Source of the DNA: Deinococcus indicus
Lineage (GTDB): Bacteria > Deinococcota > Deinococci > Deinococcales > Deinococcaceae
Reading direction: 5' to 3'
DNA length: 64,000 bases
Assembly (NCBI RefSeq): GCF_002198095.1
Contig: NZ_NHMK01000033.1
Span: 1 to 64,000, forward strand
Below, in pieces: positions 49,764 through 60,598 of this stretch (positions are counted from its first letter, which is position 1; the number at the start of each line of letters is the position of its first letter). Made by a program: the position numbers and the translations under genes. The notes beneath the pieces were generated by a model. It was not told where the DNA came from. It worked only from the letters and a program-made list of their open reading frames with translations, and did no database searches.

Positions 49764-50759
49764 TCAGTACCCGTGGTGCTTGACGACCGCGCCCTGACCT
49801 TCGAGCCAGCGGGTGACGACGCCCACGGCGGCCTTCACGCCGGTCGTGATGATCGGGCCGCCGAACTTGGCGAGGCGCACGAGGTGCGTGCCGTCCTCGC
49901 GGGCAGTGATGCCGATCAGGACCTCCTGGGTCAGTTCGCCCTCCACGACGTGCGCCAGGACGACCCAGCCGTCGCGGCGCAGACCGGCGTACAGGTCGAG
50001 CAGGATGACGGTCCAGGCGCCGCCTTCCTCCGCATTGCGGCTGCCGGGGTTGCGTTCGGTGCGTTTCTCGAAGGTCTGGGGACCAAAGGTGTCGGGCAGG
50101 GTCAGGACGGCGTGGGGCACGGTGGTGGGGTCCTCCGGGTAGGGCGTGGTCGGCCCGTGCGGGACGGGCGTGTGGGCGGTGGGGATGAAACGGGCGTGGT
50201 TGACGCCCAGGCCGAGGTCACGCCATTTCAGGGCGTACTTGGTTTCCAGCGCGGCGGCGGGGGGATCGGTGCGTTCGACGCACATGACGCCGCTGGCCCC
50301 GGCCTGTTCGCACGCGAACTCGAAGTACTCGTCGTGGTCGGTGGTGAGCAGGATCATCCCGCCGGGTTTCAGGCGGCTGGCGGCGAGCTGGAAGAACGGG
50401 ACGCGCAGGAGGCGGTGGTCGGTGTGGCCGGCCTTGGGCCAGGGGTCGGGGAAGTTCACGACGATCAGGTCCAGCCCCGCGTGCGGGATGACGGACCGCA
50501 CGAGCACGTCGGCGGGCATCTTCGTGAGGATCGCGTTGTCCAGGCCCGCGTCCCGCAGGCGGCGGTGCGCCTTCAGGAGCGACACGCCGGAGAGTTCCAC
50601 GCCGAGGTAATTGGGCGCCTGGGGGAAGGTCGCGGCGTGGTGCGGCCAGAAGCGCCCGTCCCCGAATCCGACCTCCAGCACCCAGGGGCGGTCCGGGGTG
50701 TCCGGGTACAGGCGCGCGGCGCTGTCGGGGAACCGGAAGTCGCCGAGGCGGGCGATCAT
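49764..50759 (-). CDS. trmB: tRNA (guanine-N7-)-methyltransferase with C-terminal extension
   Basis: 331 residues. The catalytic half matches TrmB: VLEVGFGDGRFWPHHA, NYLGVELSG, NFPDPWPKAGHTDHRL (the PDPW signature) and LTTDHDEYFEF. It methylates G46 in tRNA variable loops. Residues from about 200 form an extension not found in E. coli TrmB but known in thermophilic relatives, here with a compact domain near 250-331. Its start overlaps the FAD gene stop (ATGA). Confidence 0.93.
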   Translation of the reverse strand: MIARLGDFRFPDSAARLYPDTPDRPWVLEVGFGDGRFWPHHAATFPQAPNYLGVELSGVSLLKAHRRLRDAGLDNAILTKMPADVLVRSVIPHAGLDLIVVNFPDPWPKAGHTDHRLLRVPFFQLAASRLKPGGMILLTTDHDEYFEFACEQAGASGVMCVERTDPPAAALETKYALKWRDLGLGVNHARFIPTAHTPVPHGPTTPYPEDPTTVPHAVLTLPDTFGPQTFEKRTERNPGSRNAEEGGAWTVILLDLYAGLRRDGWVVLAHVVEGELTQEVLIGITAREDGTHLVRLAKFGGPIITTGVKAAVGVVTRWLEGQGAVVKHHGY

Positions 50760-51526
50760 GCGCGCCCCCCGTTCAGGTCGGCCTGTAGGTCGTCGGCGAG
50801 GCGGGCCGCGTCGCGCAGCACGCTGTCATACGTGTGCTCGCCGGACGTGCACTGCCCCAGCATCCGCACGCGCTCCAGACGGTTTACGCGGAAGCCGTCG
50901 AGTTCGGTGGGGGCGGGCGTCAGGAAGCGCACGTCGTAGGGCGGTTCGACGCCCTCACCCTCGGCGCGGCGTTCCGCCCCGATCAGCCAGATGCCGCTGG
51001 CGGTCAGGTCGTCCGCCAGGAAGTCGTACGCGACCTCGCTGAGGCGCCCGGCCTCGTCCATGGTGTCCCCCACCAGCAGGCGGCCCTTCAGGAACGCCCC
51101 GACCGCCAGCACGCCCAGCCGCGCGTGCAGTTTCGGCCCCTCCCAGGTGGAGAGCACGATCTGGCCGCCTCCATCGGGCACAGTCTCCTCGTCCAGCGCC
51201 GTGACGGTGCTCTGGAGCAGGTGAATCCCGGCCGTCTCCTCCACGCGGGCCTTCAGGTGGCGGTGGAAGGTCCAGCCGTCCGTGTCGGGGTGCAGCGCGG
51301 CGCGCACCTCCTCGAACAGGCTGCCCTGTGGGAACGTCACGCCCGCCGTGGTCGGCTGGTACAGGTTCCCCAGGTGATCGAGCGCCTGCGACACCAGCAG
51401 CACGTCCAGTCCCGCGCGGGCCAGCCGCCACGCCAGTTCCGTCCCGGCCAGCCCGGCCCCGACCACGGCCACGTCGTACAGGTGCCCCGGTTGCGGGCGA
51501 CTTCTCGGAGAAACAGGACCAAACAT
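50756..51526 (-). CDS. GidA-like FAD-dependent protein
   Basis: 256 residues from the ATG at 51526, with GGAGGG four bases upstream. An N-terminal dinucleotide-binding motif ([21 protein letters not shown]) is followed by a truncated flavoprotein fold with [18 protein letters not shown] and QGWTF-like segments. It resembles the small GidA-related proteins of Deinococcus-Thermus, and the C-terminal [14 protein letters not shown] recalls MnmG. A role in tRNA modification fits with trmB as the coupled next gene. Confidence 0.82.
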   Translation of the reverse strand: MFGPVSPRSRPQPGHLYDVAVVGAGLAGTELAWRLARAGLDVLLVSQALDHLGNLYQPTTAGVTFPQGSLFEEVRAALHPDTDGWTFHRHLKARVEETAGIHLLQSTVTALDEETVPDGGGQIVLSTWEGPKLHARLGVLAVGAFLKGRLLVGDTMDEAGRLSEVAYDFLADDLTASGIWLIGAERRAEGEGVEPPYDVRFLTPAPTELDGFRVNRLERVRMLGQCTSGEHTYDSVLRDAARLADDLQADLNGGRA

Positions 51527-51593
51527 CACCCTCCAGTGTACGGTTTCGGAGGAAGTCGAACGCGAAACGGCCGCACCCTTTACCCTGTCCCCC

Positions 51594-52490
51594 ATGTCCG
51601 ACGACGTCCCCTCGAACAGTGGTTTCGCGTTCCGGTCGCAGGTGCGCGCGGGCGGCGAGCGGGTGCTGGCGTTCCTGACGCGCGAGTACCGGCACTCGGA
51701 CGCAGAGACGTGGGCGGCGCGGCTGGCGGCGGGTGAGGTGGAGGTACGGGGCGTGCAGGCACGCGGGGACGAGGTGCTGCGCGCCGGGGACGTGGTCGTG
51801 TGGCACCGCCCGCCGTGGCGGGAGGAGGCGGCCCCGCTGGACTACGCCGTGCTGCTGGAGGACGACGCGCTGGTGGCGGTCAGCAAGCCGTCGGGTCTGC
51901 CGACGCTGCCGGGCGCGGGCTTCCTGACGCACACGCTGCTGACGCAGGTGAGGTTGCGCTATCCGGGGGCCAGTCCGCTGCACCGGCTGGGGCGCGGCAC
52001 GAGCGGCGCGGTGCTGTTCGCCCGGACCGGCGAGGCGGGCGCGGCGCTGTCCCGCGCGTGGCGGGAGCACGAGGTGGGCAAGGTGTACCGCGCGCTGGGT
52101 GCGGGCGTGCCGGAGTGGGACACGCTGGACATCCGCACGCCCATCGGGCCGGTGCCGCACCCGCGCCTGGGGACGGTATTCGCGGCCAGCGCGGACGGCA
52201 AGGCGTCACGCAGCGTGGCCCACGTCCGCGAACGCCGCGCCGGGCAGACACTGTTCGACGTGGCCATCCACACCGGGCGACCCCACCAGATCCGCATCCA
52301 CCTCGCCGCCGCCGGACACCCGCTGGTCGGCGACCCGCTGTACGGGCCGGGCGGCCTGCCGCTGCCAGGGCTGCCGGGCCTGCCGGGCGACCTGGGGTAC
52401 CGGCTGCACGCCTGGACGCTGCACTTCCGGCACCCGGTCACGGGAGCGGCGGTGCGGGTGGAGGCCCCGCCGCCCCCCGACCTGCGCTGA
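51594..52490 (+). CDS. RluA-family pseudouridine synthase-like protein, catalytic Asp replaced by Gly
   Basis: 298 residues. S4-like N-terminal region (to about 70), then the RluA catalytic fold: [40 protein letters not shown] and [21 protein letters not shown]. In active enzymes the motif is HRLDxxTSG with an essential Asp. Here position 133 is Gly (CTG GGG CGC), and the next variable position is Gly as well. Other residues of the fold are well kept, so it may be a non-catalytic RNA binder or belong to a variant subfamily. Confidence 0.88.
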   Translation: MSDDVPSNSGFAFRSQVRAGGERVLAFLTREYRHSDAETWAARLAAGEVEVRGVQARGDEVLRAGDVVVWHRPPWREEAAPLDYAVLLEDDALVAVSKPSGLPTLPGAGFLTHTLLTQVRLRYPGASPLHRLGRGTSGAVLFARTGEAGAALSRAWREHEVGKVYRALGAGVPEWDTLDIRTPIGPVPHPRLGTVFAASADGKASRSVAHVRERRAGQTLFDVAIHTGRPHQIRIHLAAAGHPLVGDPLYGPGGLPLPGLPGLPGDLGYRLHAWTLHFRHPVTGAAVRVEAPPPPDLR

Positions 52491-52499
52491 CAGCGGCGT

Positions 52500-53657
52500 T
52501 CAGCGTTCGGTGTCGGCGGTGTACGTGCCGTCCGCGCGGCCCTCGAAGGTGACGGTGCCGTGGCGGTCCGTGCGGTACACGCGCGCGCCGGTCTGCCGGT
52601 ACAGCCGCAGCGTCTGCGCGGTCGGGTGGCCGTAACTGTTCTCCCCGACGCTGATGACCACGTTCTCGGGGCGGACGTTCGCCAGCCACGCGGCGCTGTC
52701 GCCGTTGCTGGCGCCGTGGTGAATGCTCTTGTACAGCTGGAAGGGGCCGCGCAGGTCCGCGCGTTCCTGCGCGAGCCAGCCCTCGGTTTCCTCGGTTTCG
52801 CTGTCGCCGGTCAGCAGGGCGCGGAACTCCCCGAACTGCACGGCCAGCCCGACGCTGTTCAGGTTCTGGTCGTCCGGCATGCCGGGGGGCGGCGCGATGA
52901 CGCGCAGTTTCACGCTGCCCAGGTTCACGGTCTGGTTGCTGGCCTTCGTGAACGTGGCGTCCACGGCCTGCAGGGCCCGGACCAGCCGCTCCCAGGTCTG
53001 GGTGGTGCCGCCCAGGCCGTTGTTGATGAACACGCGGGGCTTCAGCGCGGCGGCCGGCACGAGGCCCGCGATGTGGTCGGCGTCCGCGTGCGAGGCGATC
53101 ATCAGGTCCAGGCGCGTCACGCCGTGTTTCTCCAGTTGCGCGTTCAGGCGCTCGGCGCTGCGGCCCCCGTCGACCAGGGCCGTCTTGCCCTCGGGGCTGC
53201 GGATCAGGATGGCGTCCCCCTGCCCCACGTCCAGGAAGCGGATGGTGACGGTCCCGCCGGCCGGTGCGGGCGCCGCGCCGGTGCCGGGGGCGTCGCCGCC
53301 GGGCGCGGCGTCCTGCTGGCGGATCCAGCCGCACGCGGCGAGGCTGCCGGTCACGACCAGGATCAGCAGGCCCAGCAGGTCCGAGGCGCCCGGTCCGCTG
53401 CGGGCTTTCGCGCGGCCCCGGCGGCCCGGCGCGGCCCGGCCGGGGGCCGCGCGGGTCGCGCCGGGCTCGCCGGCTGCCGCGCCCCTGCCGCCGGGGGATC
53501 TGCTGGCAGTGGTCTTACTGGCGGTAGTTTTACTGGCCGCTGTCTTGGCAGCCGGGGTTCTGGTCTTGCTGGCCGGGGCCTTGCGGGCCGGGGACGCGGC
53601 CTTGCCGGTCGCGGCGTCTGGTTTGCGGGGGGCGGGGTCGGGTTTCTTGGGGCTCAC
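52500..53657 (-). CDS. Membrane-anchored ComEC-like metallo-beta-lactamase protein with basic N-terminal tail
   Basis: 385 residues from a GTG at 53657 that overlaps the stop of the DUF3006 gene. Residues 1-90 are Lys/Ala/Pro/Thr-rich, like histone H1 tails (SKTTASKTTASRS). A hydrophobic segment with lipobox-like LAAC (about 92-111) follows. The remainder is a ComEC/Rec2-type MBL domain: FLDVGQGDAILI, DGGRS, SHADADHIAGL, GLAVQFGEFRALLTGD and IHHGASNGDS. Such domains may cleave DNA outside the cytoplasm during competence. The topology with a basic inner tail is unusual. Confidence 0.88.
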   Translation of the reverse strand: MSPKKPDPAPRKPDAATGKAASPARKAPASKTRTPAAKTAASKTTASKTTASRSPGGRGAAAGEPGATRAAPGRAAPGRRGRAKARSGPGASDLLGLLILVVTGSLAACGWIRQQDAAPGGDAPGTGAAPAPAGGTVTIRFLDVGQGDAILIRSPEGKTALVDGGRSAERLNAQLEKHGVTRLDLMIASHADADHIAGLVPAAALKPRVFINNGLGGTTQTWERLVRALQAVDATFTKASNQTVNLGSVKLRVIAPPPGMPDDQNLNSVGLAVQFGEFRALLTGDSETEETEGWLAQERADLRGPFQLYKSIHHGASNGDSAAWLANVRPENVVISVGENSYGHPTAQTLRLYRQTGARVYRTDRHGTVTFEGRADGTYTADTER

Positions 53658-54052
53658 AGGGTGATGTCTCCGTCGTCGTTCAGGGGCAGGTCGGCGCGGC
53701 CGGCCGCGTTCAGGGTGTCCAGGGTCGCCTGGGCGGCGCGGCGGCGCGCGGCGGTCTCGTCGGGCAGGAGGCTCAGGGTCACGCCGTCCGGGCCGTCCGT
53801 GACGGCCAGCAGGTCGCCGCCGCGCACGCCGGGCGGCAGGTCGCTCAGGGGCCGGACGACGGTGCGGCCGTCCGGGAGTTCCAGGCGGGCGACCGGGCCG
53901 CGCGGGGTGTCTTCCAGGCCGTCGACCGTCCAGCGTTCGGCGGGGACGTCCGGCGTGGCGGCGTGGCCGGCGGGTGTCGTCCCGGACCCCTCCGGCGCCG
54001 ATTCTGTCTCGGGACGAACAGGTTCAGGCTTCACGCCCACAGCGTAGCGCAC
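53654..54052 (-). CDS. DUF3006 protein
   Basis: 132 residues from a GTG at 54052 (GTGs at 54040 and 54034 are also in frame). After a Pro-rich start comes the DUF3006 pattern WTVDGLEDTPRGPVARLELPDGR and VVRPLSDLPPGVRGGDLL, a small beta barrel. Its stop lies in the start of the MBL gene (GTGA), an arrangement also seen for MBL proteins in other bacteria, so it probably assists that protein. Confidence 0.8.
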   Translation of the reverse strand: MRYAVGVKPEPVRPETESAPEGSGTTPAGHAATPDVPAERWTVDGLEDTPRGPVARLELPDGRTVVRPLSDLPPGVRGGDLLAVTDGPDGVTLSLLPDETAARRRAAQATLDTLNAAGRADLPLNDDGDITL

Positions 54053-54094
54053 CGGGCGCGGTGGGTGCCGCCCGGACCTTCACGCCGGCGGGTC

Positions 54095-54192
54095 GGACGG
54101 ACTCCGTCTGTTTCATTGACAGCCCACTTCTCTCCCTGGGGCTCTGCCCGGATTGAACAGCTCTGCAGGCCATTCCACCGGAGTCCGGTTCA
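54095..54192 (-). repeat. Diverged dispersed repeat (copy D) at the GGDEF gene end
   Basis: About 98 bases. Minus-strand reading begins at the TGA of the GAF-GGDEF gene, then CCGGACTCCGG and an interrupted hairpin (GGCCTGCAGAGCT), ending CGGAGTCCGTC. The unit is more mutated than copies A and B. Confidence 0.7.
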
Positions 54193-55215
54193 GCCAGTCT
54201 CGATCAGGTGCAGCCGGCGGCGTTTGGCCTCGTACATCTGCGAGTCCGCCTCGCGGATCCAGTCGCTCATGGAGTAACTGGGGTGCGCCTGCGCCAGCCC
54301 GATGTTCAGGTGCGGCGGCGCGGCGGTCGTCCAGGGGTGGGCGCGCACGTCCTCCAGCCACTCCAGCAGGGTCAGGCGGGCGCCGTCACGGTCGCCGGGC
54401 AGCAGCACCGCGAACTCGTCGCCGCCCAGCCGGAACACATGCGCCCCGTGCCCCGCGAGGCGGCGCAGCAGCGTGCCCACCCCGGTCAGGACCTCGTCCC
54501 CGACCGCGTGCCCGAACCGGTCGTTGATGGCCTTGAAGTCCTGCAGGTCCATGATCGCCAGCGTGAAGCGCTCGCCGCCACTCTGCGCGGCGTTCAGGGC
54601 CGCCTCGCCCCGCTGCGTGAACCGGCGGCGATTCCACAGGCCCGTCAGGGGGTCCGTGTGCGCCTCCTGATCCACCCGTTCGTGCAGCGCGGCGTTCTCC
54701 AGGGCGATGCTCAGGTGCACGGCCAGCAATTCCAGGAATTCCAGGTCCTCGGGCGTGAAGGCGTTCAGCACGTAACTCTGCACGGACAGCACCCCCGTGA
54801 CCTCCCCGGCGTGCAGCGGCACGCCCATCCACGACAGGGTGTGCGGCAGGTCCGACCGGAAGTGCAGGCGCGCCACGCCCAGCCGCTCGCGTTCCAGGTA
54901 GGTGGGCAGGTCGTTCTCCAGGCGGATCGTGCCGCGCAGCACCCGTTCCAGCAGCCCGTCCGGCCGGGGCGGGATGCGCTGCTCGGAGACGTTGTCGCCC
55001 TCCAGGGTCAGGCAGTGCCAGCCGCCGCCGGGCGCGCAGCGGGCCAGCAGCGTGATCGGCGTGTCGAACATCAGGCGCACCTGCTCGTGCATGGCGCGCA
55101 GCAGGTCGTCCGTCCTGACCAGTCGCGCCAGCGCCGCCGTCACCTGTACCAGGGACCGGTACCGGGCAATCTGCCGCTGCGCGTCGGAGGCATGGAAGTT
55201 CAACGTACCCGTCAT
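54190..55215 (-). CDS. GAF-GGDEF diguanylate cyclase-like protein
   Basis: 341 residues from the ATG at 55215. GAF domain at about 30-165 (TPITLLARCAPGGGWHCLT), GGDEF domain after TDPLTGLWNRRRFTQ with DLQDFKAINDRFGHAVGDEVL and the motif RLGGDEFAVLLPG. The RxxD inhibition site before it is absent (GAHVF). It may produce cyclic-di-GMP in response to a GAF ligand. The upstream in-frame part is antisense to the mqnE leader and rejected. Confidence 0.9.
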   Translation of the reverse strand: MTGTLNFHASDAQRQIARYRSLVQVTAALARLVRTDDLLRAMHEQVRLMFDTPITLLARCAPGGGWHCLTLEGDNVSEQRIPPRPDGLLERVLRGTIRLENDLPTYLERERLGVARLHFRSDLPHTLSWMGVPLHAGEVTGVLSVQSYVLNAFTPEDLEFLELLAVHLSIALENAALHERVDQEAHTDPLTGLWNRRRFTQRGEAALNAAQSGGERFTLAIMDLQDFKAINDRFGHAVGDEVLTGVGTLLRRLAGHGAHVFRLGGDEFAVLLPGDRDGARLTLLEWLEDVRAHPWTTAAPPHLNIGLAQAHPSYSMSDWIREADSQMYEAKRRRLHLIETG

Positions 55216-55360
55216 TGTTTCATGTGGAGCTGTCGAAAGTCTGACACCCACCCCCGGTGGGTTCCGGCAACGCCGCCCCCGACCGGAGCCCCGCCGACCC
55301 GGCCAGGGGATTCCGTTCATGGGGACATTCACGGCCGCGGCGGCGGCGTATCCTGCGTGC

Positions 55361-56509
<1,149 letters not shown>

Positions 56510-56514
56510 CCCCC

Positions 56515-56859
56515 ATGCCCGCACCCGGCGACCTCGACCTGATCCTCGCCCTGGACGACCAGTGGAACGCCGCGTACCACCACCGCGACCCGGCCCGGCT
56601 GGACACCGTCCTGGCCGACGACTGGCTGGGCTTCTACCACGACGGCACCACCGTCACCAAACAGGAACTCCTGACCGGCATGCAGACCAACCCCACCACC
56701 CCCCTCAGCTTCGAACGGCACGCCGCCCGAGTACACGGCGACACCGCCATCACGCGCGGCACCCTCTACGCCGCAGGCCAGCGCGTACAGAGTTTCCTGC
56801 GCGTCTACGCCCGCCAGGACGGACACTGGCAGGCTGTCAGCGTGCAGGTCATCCCGTGA
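56515..56859 (+). CDS. DUF4440/SnoaL-like small protein
   Basis: 114 residues. A cone-shaped alpha+beta fold with ALDDQWNAAYHHRDPARLDTVLADDWLGF, the DUF4440 pattern, ending RVYARQDGHWQAVSVQV. It starts five bases after mqnE, so it probably shares its transcript. Members act in polyketide or calcium/calmodulin-like processes, with most uncharacterised. A menaquinone role is positional only. Confidence 0.85.
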   Translation: MPAPGDLDLILALDDQWNAAYHHRDPARLDTVLADDWLGFYHDGTTVTKQELLTGMQTNPTTPLSFERHAARVHGDTAITRGTLYAAGQRVQSFLRVYARQDGHWQAVSVQVIP

Positions 56860-56957
56860 GCAGGCCCGTAGCGGATGGCGGATGGCAGATGGCACAGCGC
56901 GAGGCGGATTCCTCTCCATCAACGGTCATCCATCACCCATCACCGCGCACCCCCGGT
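56860..56957 (+). repeat. GATGG/CCATC-rich spacer before mqnA
   Basis: GGATGGCGGATGGCAGATGG and, further on, CCATCAACGGTCATCCATCACCCATCACC can partly pair. The same type of sequence lies between the doxX-like gene and corA. It interrupts the mqnE-DUF4440-mqnA set and complicates the mqnA start. Confidence 0.5.
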
Positions 56958-57800
56958 GTGCCGTACCGCGCGGGTTGGATTCATTTCACGAATGTGGCGC
57001 CGATTCTGGATTCGCTGGTGCTGCCGCCCGGCGTGACGGCGATCACGGGCGTGCCGACGCAGATGAATGCGGCGCTGCTATCGGGTGAGGTGGATATCGC
57101 GAATATCAGCGCGGTGGAGTTCATCCGGAACGCGGATGTGCTGGAGGCCCTGCCGGATTTCAGTGTGGCGGTGCTGGGGCCGGTGTACTCCGTGAACCTG
57201 TTTCACACGCGGCCGCTGGAGGAACTGCGGCGGGTGGCGCTGACGGCGCAGTCGGCGATGAGTGTGGCGCTGCTGGAGGTGCTACTGCGCGAGCGGGGCC
57301 TGAGCCCGGTGCTGAAGCGCGCCGAGGGTGAGGCGGAAGCGCTGCTCTCGCAGGGGTTCGACGGAGTGCTGCGGATCGGGGACAGCGCCCTGCGGGAGTG
57401 GTACGGGGTGGTGGGGCCGCTGACGCCTGAGACGACCATGACCAGCCTGCCGCACTCGGCGCGGGGGATCACGGTGACGGATCTGGCCGAGGAGTGGTTC
57501 CGTCTGACGGGGCATCCGTTCACGTTCGCGGTGTGGGCGTACCGCAAGGACCGCCCGCCACCTGCGGCGCTGGTGCAGGCCATGCGGGAGGCGCGGCGCG
57601 ACGGGATCGGGCATCTGGCGGACGTGGCGGAGCGGCACGCGCGGAAGCTGGGGTTACCGGAGCGGGTGGTGCAGCACTACCTGTGGAACTTCCGTTACCA
57701 CCTGGAAGCGCCGGACCGGCTGGGTCTGCACGAGTTCGCGGCGAAGGCCGTGCCGGGGCACGCGCCCCTGACGTTCGGTCCCCGCCCCGGCCCCCGCTGA
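56958..57800 (+). CDS. mqnA: Chorismate dehydratase of the futalosine pathway
   Basis: 280 residues from a GTG at 56958. An in-frame ATG at 56889 would add 23 residues from the repeat-rich spacer, so the GTG is preferred. The family start PYRAGWIHFTNVAPILDSL is followed by MNAALLSGEVDIANISAVEF, VNLFHTRPLEELRRVAL and GDSALREWYG, as in MqnA. It dehydrates chorismate to 3-(1-carboxyvinyl)oxybenzoate, the substrate of MqnE. The downstream end is followed by repeat copy C. Confidence 0.9.
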   Translation: MPYRAGWIHFTNVAPILDSLVLPPGVTAITGVPTQMNAALLSGEVDIANISAVEFIRNADVLEALPDFSVAVLGPVYSVNLFHTRPLEELRRVALTAQSAMSVALLEVLLRERGLSPVLKRAEGEAEALLSQGFDGVLRIGDSALREWYGVVGPLTPETTMTSLPHSARGITVTDLAEEWFRLTGHPFTFAVWAYRKDRPPPAALVQAMREARRDGIGHLADVAERHARKLGLPERVVQHYLWNFRYHLEAPDRLGLHEFAAKAVPGHAPLTFGPRPGPR

Positions 57801-57845
57801 ACCGGGCTGCGGTTCAACTGGCCTCCTATTGAACTGGCCCGCGAT

Positions 57846-58008
57846 CATACGGACTGCCGTTTGGTTCGCCAACAATCCGGACCTTCACCGCCCCTGCCGG
57901 CTCCACGTCCGGAGGGGCGTTTCTCTCCTTCTCTGCGGGGCAACTATACGAGTCGCATCCGCTCGGACCGGGCGGGCTTTGCAGCCCATTCAATCGGAGT
58001 CCGGATCA
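57846..58008 (-). repeat. Dispersed repeat (copy C) at the M16 peptidase stop
   Basis: 163 bases. Minus strand begins at the TGA of the M16 gene, then CCGGACTCCGATTG and the GGGCT-GCAA-AGCCC hairpin core, an additional 25-base stretch near 57945, and ends CGGCAGTCCGTAT. It also lies 3' of mqnA, whose transcript enters it from the other side. Confidence 0.82.
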
Positions 58009-59262
58009 GAGGCGGTCGATGGGTCCCAGGGCAACCACGGTCAGGCGGTCCAGGGGGCACAGCCGCAGGACCTCGCGCACGTCGTCGGGGGTGACCTGCT
58101 CGTAGCGGCGGACGCTCGCGGCGGTGTCGGGGGTGCGGCCGGTCGCCAGGAACTCCATGCCCAGCGTGAACAGGCGGCCCTGGGGCGTCTCGGCGCGCAG
58201 CAGGGTACCCACCGCGAGTTTGCGGGCGGCGCGGCGCACCGCGACCGGGGTGATCAGGTCGCCGGCGCCGGCCAGCACGCGACGGTACGTGGCGAGCGCG
58301 GCGGCGGCCCGGTCCGGGTCGCAGGAGAACCCGCCCTCGAAGGTGCCGGCGTCCTGGTATTCCAGGTGGCCCAGGTCGGCGCTGTCGCAGCTGCCGTCGT
58401 CGATCAGGTGCCAGTACAGGGCGCCGTTCTCGCCGCCGATCAGGTCGGCCAGGACGTGCGCCGCCTCGCGCAGCGGGTGGGTGGCGTCCAGGCCGGGCGC
58501 GGCGGCCGTGACCTGCACGCGGCTCAGGGTGGGGTCGTTGATGACGCGGACGGTGCCGGGGTGGCGGGGCGCGGCGTGGTCCGGGCGCCGGGCGGGCAGG
58601 CGCGGGGGGGCGGGGCGGGTCGCGGCGGGCCAGTCGTGCAGGTGGGTGCGGGCCCAGTCCAGCACGGCGGGCGGGTCGAACTGCCCGGTGACGGTCAGGG
58701 TGACGCGATCGGCGCCGTAGCGGTCGCGGTGGTTGCGGCGCAGCGCGTCCGGCGTGAGGTCCGTGACGGTGGCGGCGGTGCCCAGGATGGGCCAGCCGAG
58801 CGGGTGGTCGCCCCAGTAGTCGGCGCGCAGTTCGTCCGTGACGCGCACGGCGGGCTGTTCGGCGTACATGGCGATCTCCTCGAGAATCACGCCGCGTTCG
58901 GTGGCGATGTCGTCGGGGCGCAGGGCGGGGCGCATCAGTTCGGTCAGCGTGCCGAGCAGTTCGGTGGTGCGTTCCGGCAGGGTCGCGGCGTGGTAGACGG
59001 TCGCTTCCTCGCTGGTGAAGGCGTTGGCGTGCCCGCCGAGGTCGTCGAGGCGTTCGTTCAGTTGCGCGGCGCTGAGGGTGTCGCTGCCCTTGAACAGCAG
59101 GTGCTCGATGAAGTGGCTGGCGCCCATCTCGGCGGCGCTTTCCTCGCGGCTGCCGGTGTTCACGAAGTAACCGGCGGCGACGGTCTGCGCGGCCGGGTCG
59201 GGTTCCAGCAGCAGGGTCAGGCCGCCGGGCAGGCGGTGGTGTTGGGGGGCAGGGTCAGGCAT
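58006..59262 (-). CDS. M16 zinc peptidase, catalytic subunit
   Basis: 418 residues. The inverted zinc motif HFIEH (His50, Glu53, His54) is complete, and a distal Glu lies in [10 protein letters not shown] (near 125). The protein has the two-domain M16 arrangement with a C-terminal half of the same fold. The M16B pair with the next gene probably forms a heterodimer that degrades peptides. The gene overlaps its partner by eight bases. Confidence 0.92.
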   Translation of the reverse strand: MPDPAPQHHRLPGGLTLLLEPDPAAQTVAAGYFVNTGSREESAAEMGASHFIEHLLFKGSDTLSAAQLNERLDDLGGHANAFTSEEATVYHAATLPERTTELLGTLTELMRPALRPDDIATERGVILEEIAMYAEQPAVRVTDELRADYWGDHPLGWPILGTAATVTDLTPDALRRNHRDRYGADRVTLTVTGQFDPPAVLDWARTHLHDWPAATRPAPPRLPARRPDHAAPRHPGTVRVINDPTLSRVQVTAAAPGLDATHPLREAAHVLADLIGGENGALYWHLIDDGSCDSADLGHLEYQDAGTFEGGFSCDPDRAAAALATYRRVLAGAGDLITPVAVRRAARKLAVGTLLRAETPQGRLFTLGMEFLATGRTPDTAASVRRYEQVTPDDVREVLRLCPLDRLTVVALGPIDRL

Positions 59263-60598
59263 GCAGGGTCTCGCTGGGGTGGTCGGAAGGCTGTAGGGGG
59301 ATGGGTTCGGCGTTCCCGGCCGTCAGGGACTCGCCGGGCCCGTGCGCCTCGGGGCCGATGGTGACGGTCGTGACGTCCGGCGCGGGGTGGTATCGGGCCA
59401 GGAAGGCGTTCACGTCGTCCAGGGTCAGCTTGCTGAGGGACTCGCGGAGTTCCGGGACGCTGCGGATCCGGCCGAACACGGCGGCGTCGCGGGTCAGGGC
59501 GTGGGCGCGGGCGCGCATGCTCTCGGCCCCGAAGACCACGCTGGCGTCCAGGCCGGCGCGGGCGCGGCCGAACTCGGCGGGCGTCAGACCCTGCGGGAGC
59601 CTCTCCAGTTCCGCCAGGATGACCTGCAGCGTCTCGGGCGCGCGGGCGGGGGTGCTGCCGGCGTACGCGCCCAGGAATCCCTGCCCGCCCAGGATGACCG
59701 GGCTGGCGCTCACGGCGTACGCCAGTCCGCGTTCCTCACGGACGGCGTGGAACAGTCGGCTGGCGCTGCCGCCGCTCAGGGCGGTCAGGGCGACCTGCCA
59801 CGCCATCCAGTCCGGGTGGCCGGGCGGCACGCCGGGCAGGGTGAGGCTCAGGTGCGTCTGCTCGGCGTCCGGGTCGGTCACGTGCGCCTGCACGCGCCGC
59901 CGCAGGACCGCCGGGACCGGCTCGTGAACGCCGGGGCGCAGGCCACCCAGCGCGGCGGCCGTCAGATCACGCGCCTGTCCGGGGTGCAGGTCCGCCACGA
60001 GGCCCAGGACGCTGCCCGCCTGCCCGTAGCGTTGAAGGTGGGCGCGCAGCGAGGCGGGCGTCAGGGCTTCCAGGCCCTGCGGGGTGCCGCTGGCCGGGTG
60101 GCCGTACCCGCTCAGGGGAGCGCCGGGCGGGGCGGGGAACGCCGTCTGCCGCGCCAGCGTGGCGAGGCGGTCGGCGGGACTGTCCAGCAGACCCTCCAGG
60201 TCCTGCCGGGCCAGGTCGGTCAGGACCGGCAGTTCGTCCTCCGGCAGGTGCGGCGCGTTCAGGACGCTGGCGGTCAGGGTCAGCGCGGCGCCCAGGTCGG
60301 CCAGCAGGCCACTGACGGAGAAGCGGGTCGCTTCCGGGCCGACCCCGCCGCCCCGGCGCACGCCGAGGTCGTCGAAGGCGTCCTGCAGGGCGCGGGCGTC
60401 CAGTCCGTCCGCCCCCTTGAACAGCCATTCTTCCAGCACGCCGCTCGCCCCTTCCTGCCCGGCAGGATCGTGGGCGCTGCCGACAGGCACACGCAGGTCG
60501 AAGGCGAAACCGGGACCGGACCGGCGTTCGAAGGCGACCGTCAGGCCGCCGGGCAGCGTCCAGAGGTGCGCGGGAATGGGGTGGGAACGCGCGGGCAT
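59255..60598 (-). CDS. M16 peptidase-like, inactive subunit
   Basis: 447 residues with the same fold, but the zinc motif is replaced: VLEEW at 54-58 aligns to HFIEH, so both zinc His are lost while one Glu is kept. An Arg-rich C-terminal half carries the RTTG-like substrate region only in part. It is encoded before the catalytic subunit with translation coupled, as in other bacterial M16B pairs. Confidence 0.9.
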   Translation of the reverse strand: MPARSHPIPAHLWTLPGGLTVAFERRSGPGFAFDLRVPVGSAHDPAGQEGASGVLEEWLFKGADGLDARALQDAFDDLGVRRGGGVGPEATRFSVSGLLADLGAALTLTASVLNAPHLPEDELPVLTDLARQDLEGLLDSPADRLATLARQTAFPAPPGAPLSGYGHPASGTPQGLEALTPASLRAHLQRYGQAGSVLGLVADLHPGQARDLTAAALGGLRPGVHEPVPAVLRRRVQAHVTDPDAEQTHLSLTLPGVPPGHPDWMAWQVALTALSGGSASRLFHAVREERGLAYAVSASPVILGGQGFLGAYAGSTPARAPETLQVILAELERLPQGLTPAEFGRARAGLDASVVFGAESMRARAHALTRDAAVFGRIRSVPELRESLSKLTLDDVNAFLARYHPAPDVTTVTIGPEAHGPGESLTAGNAEPIPLQPSDHPSETLHA

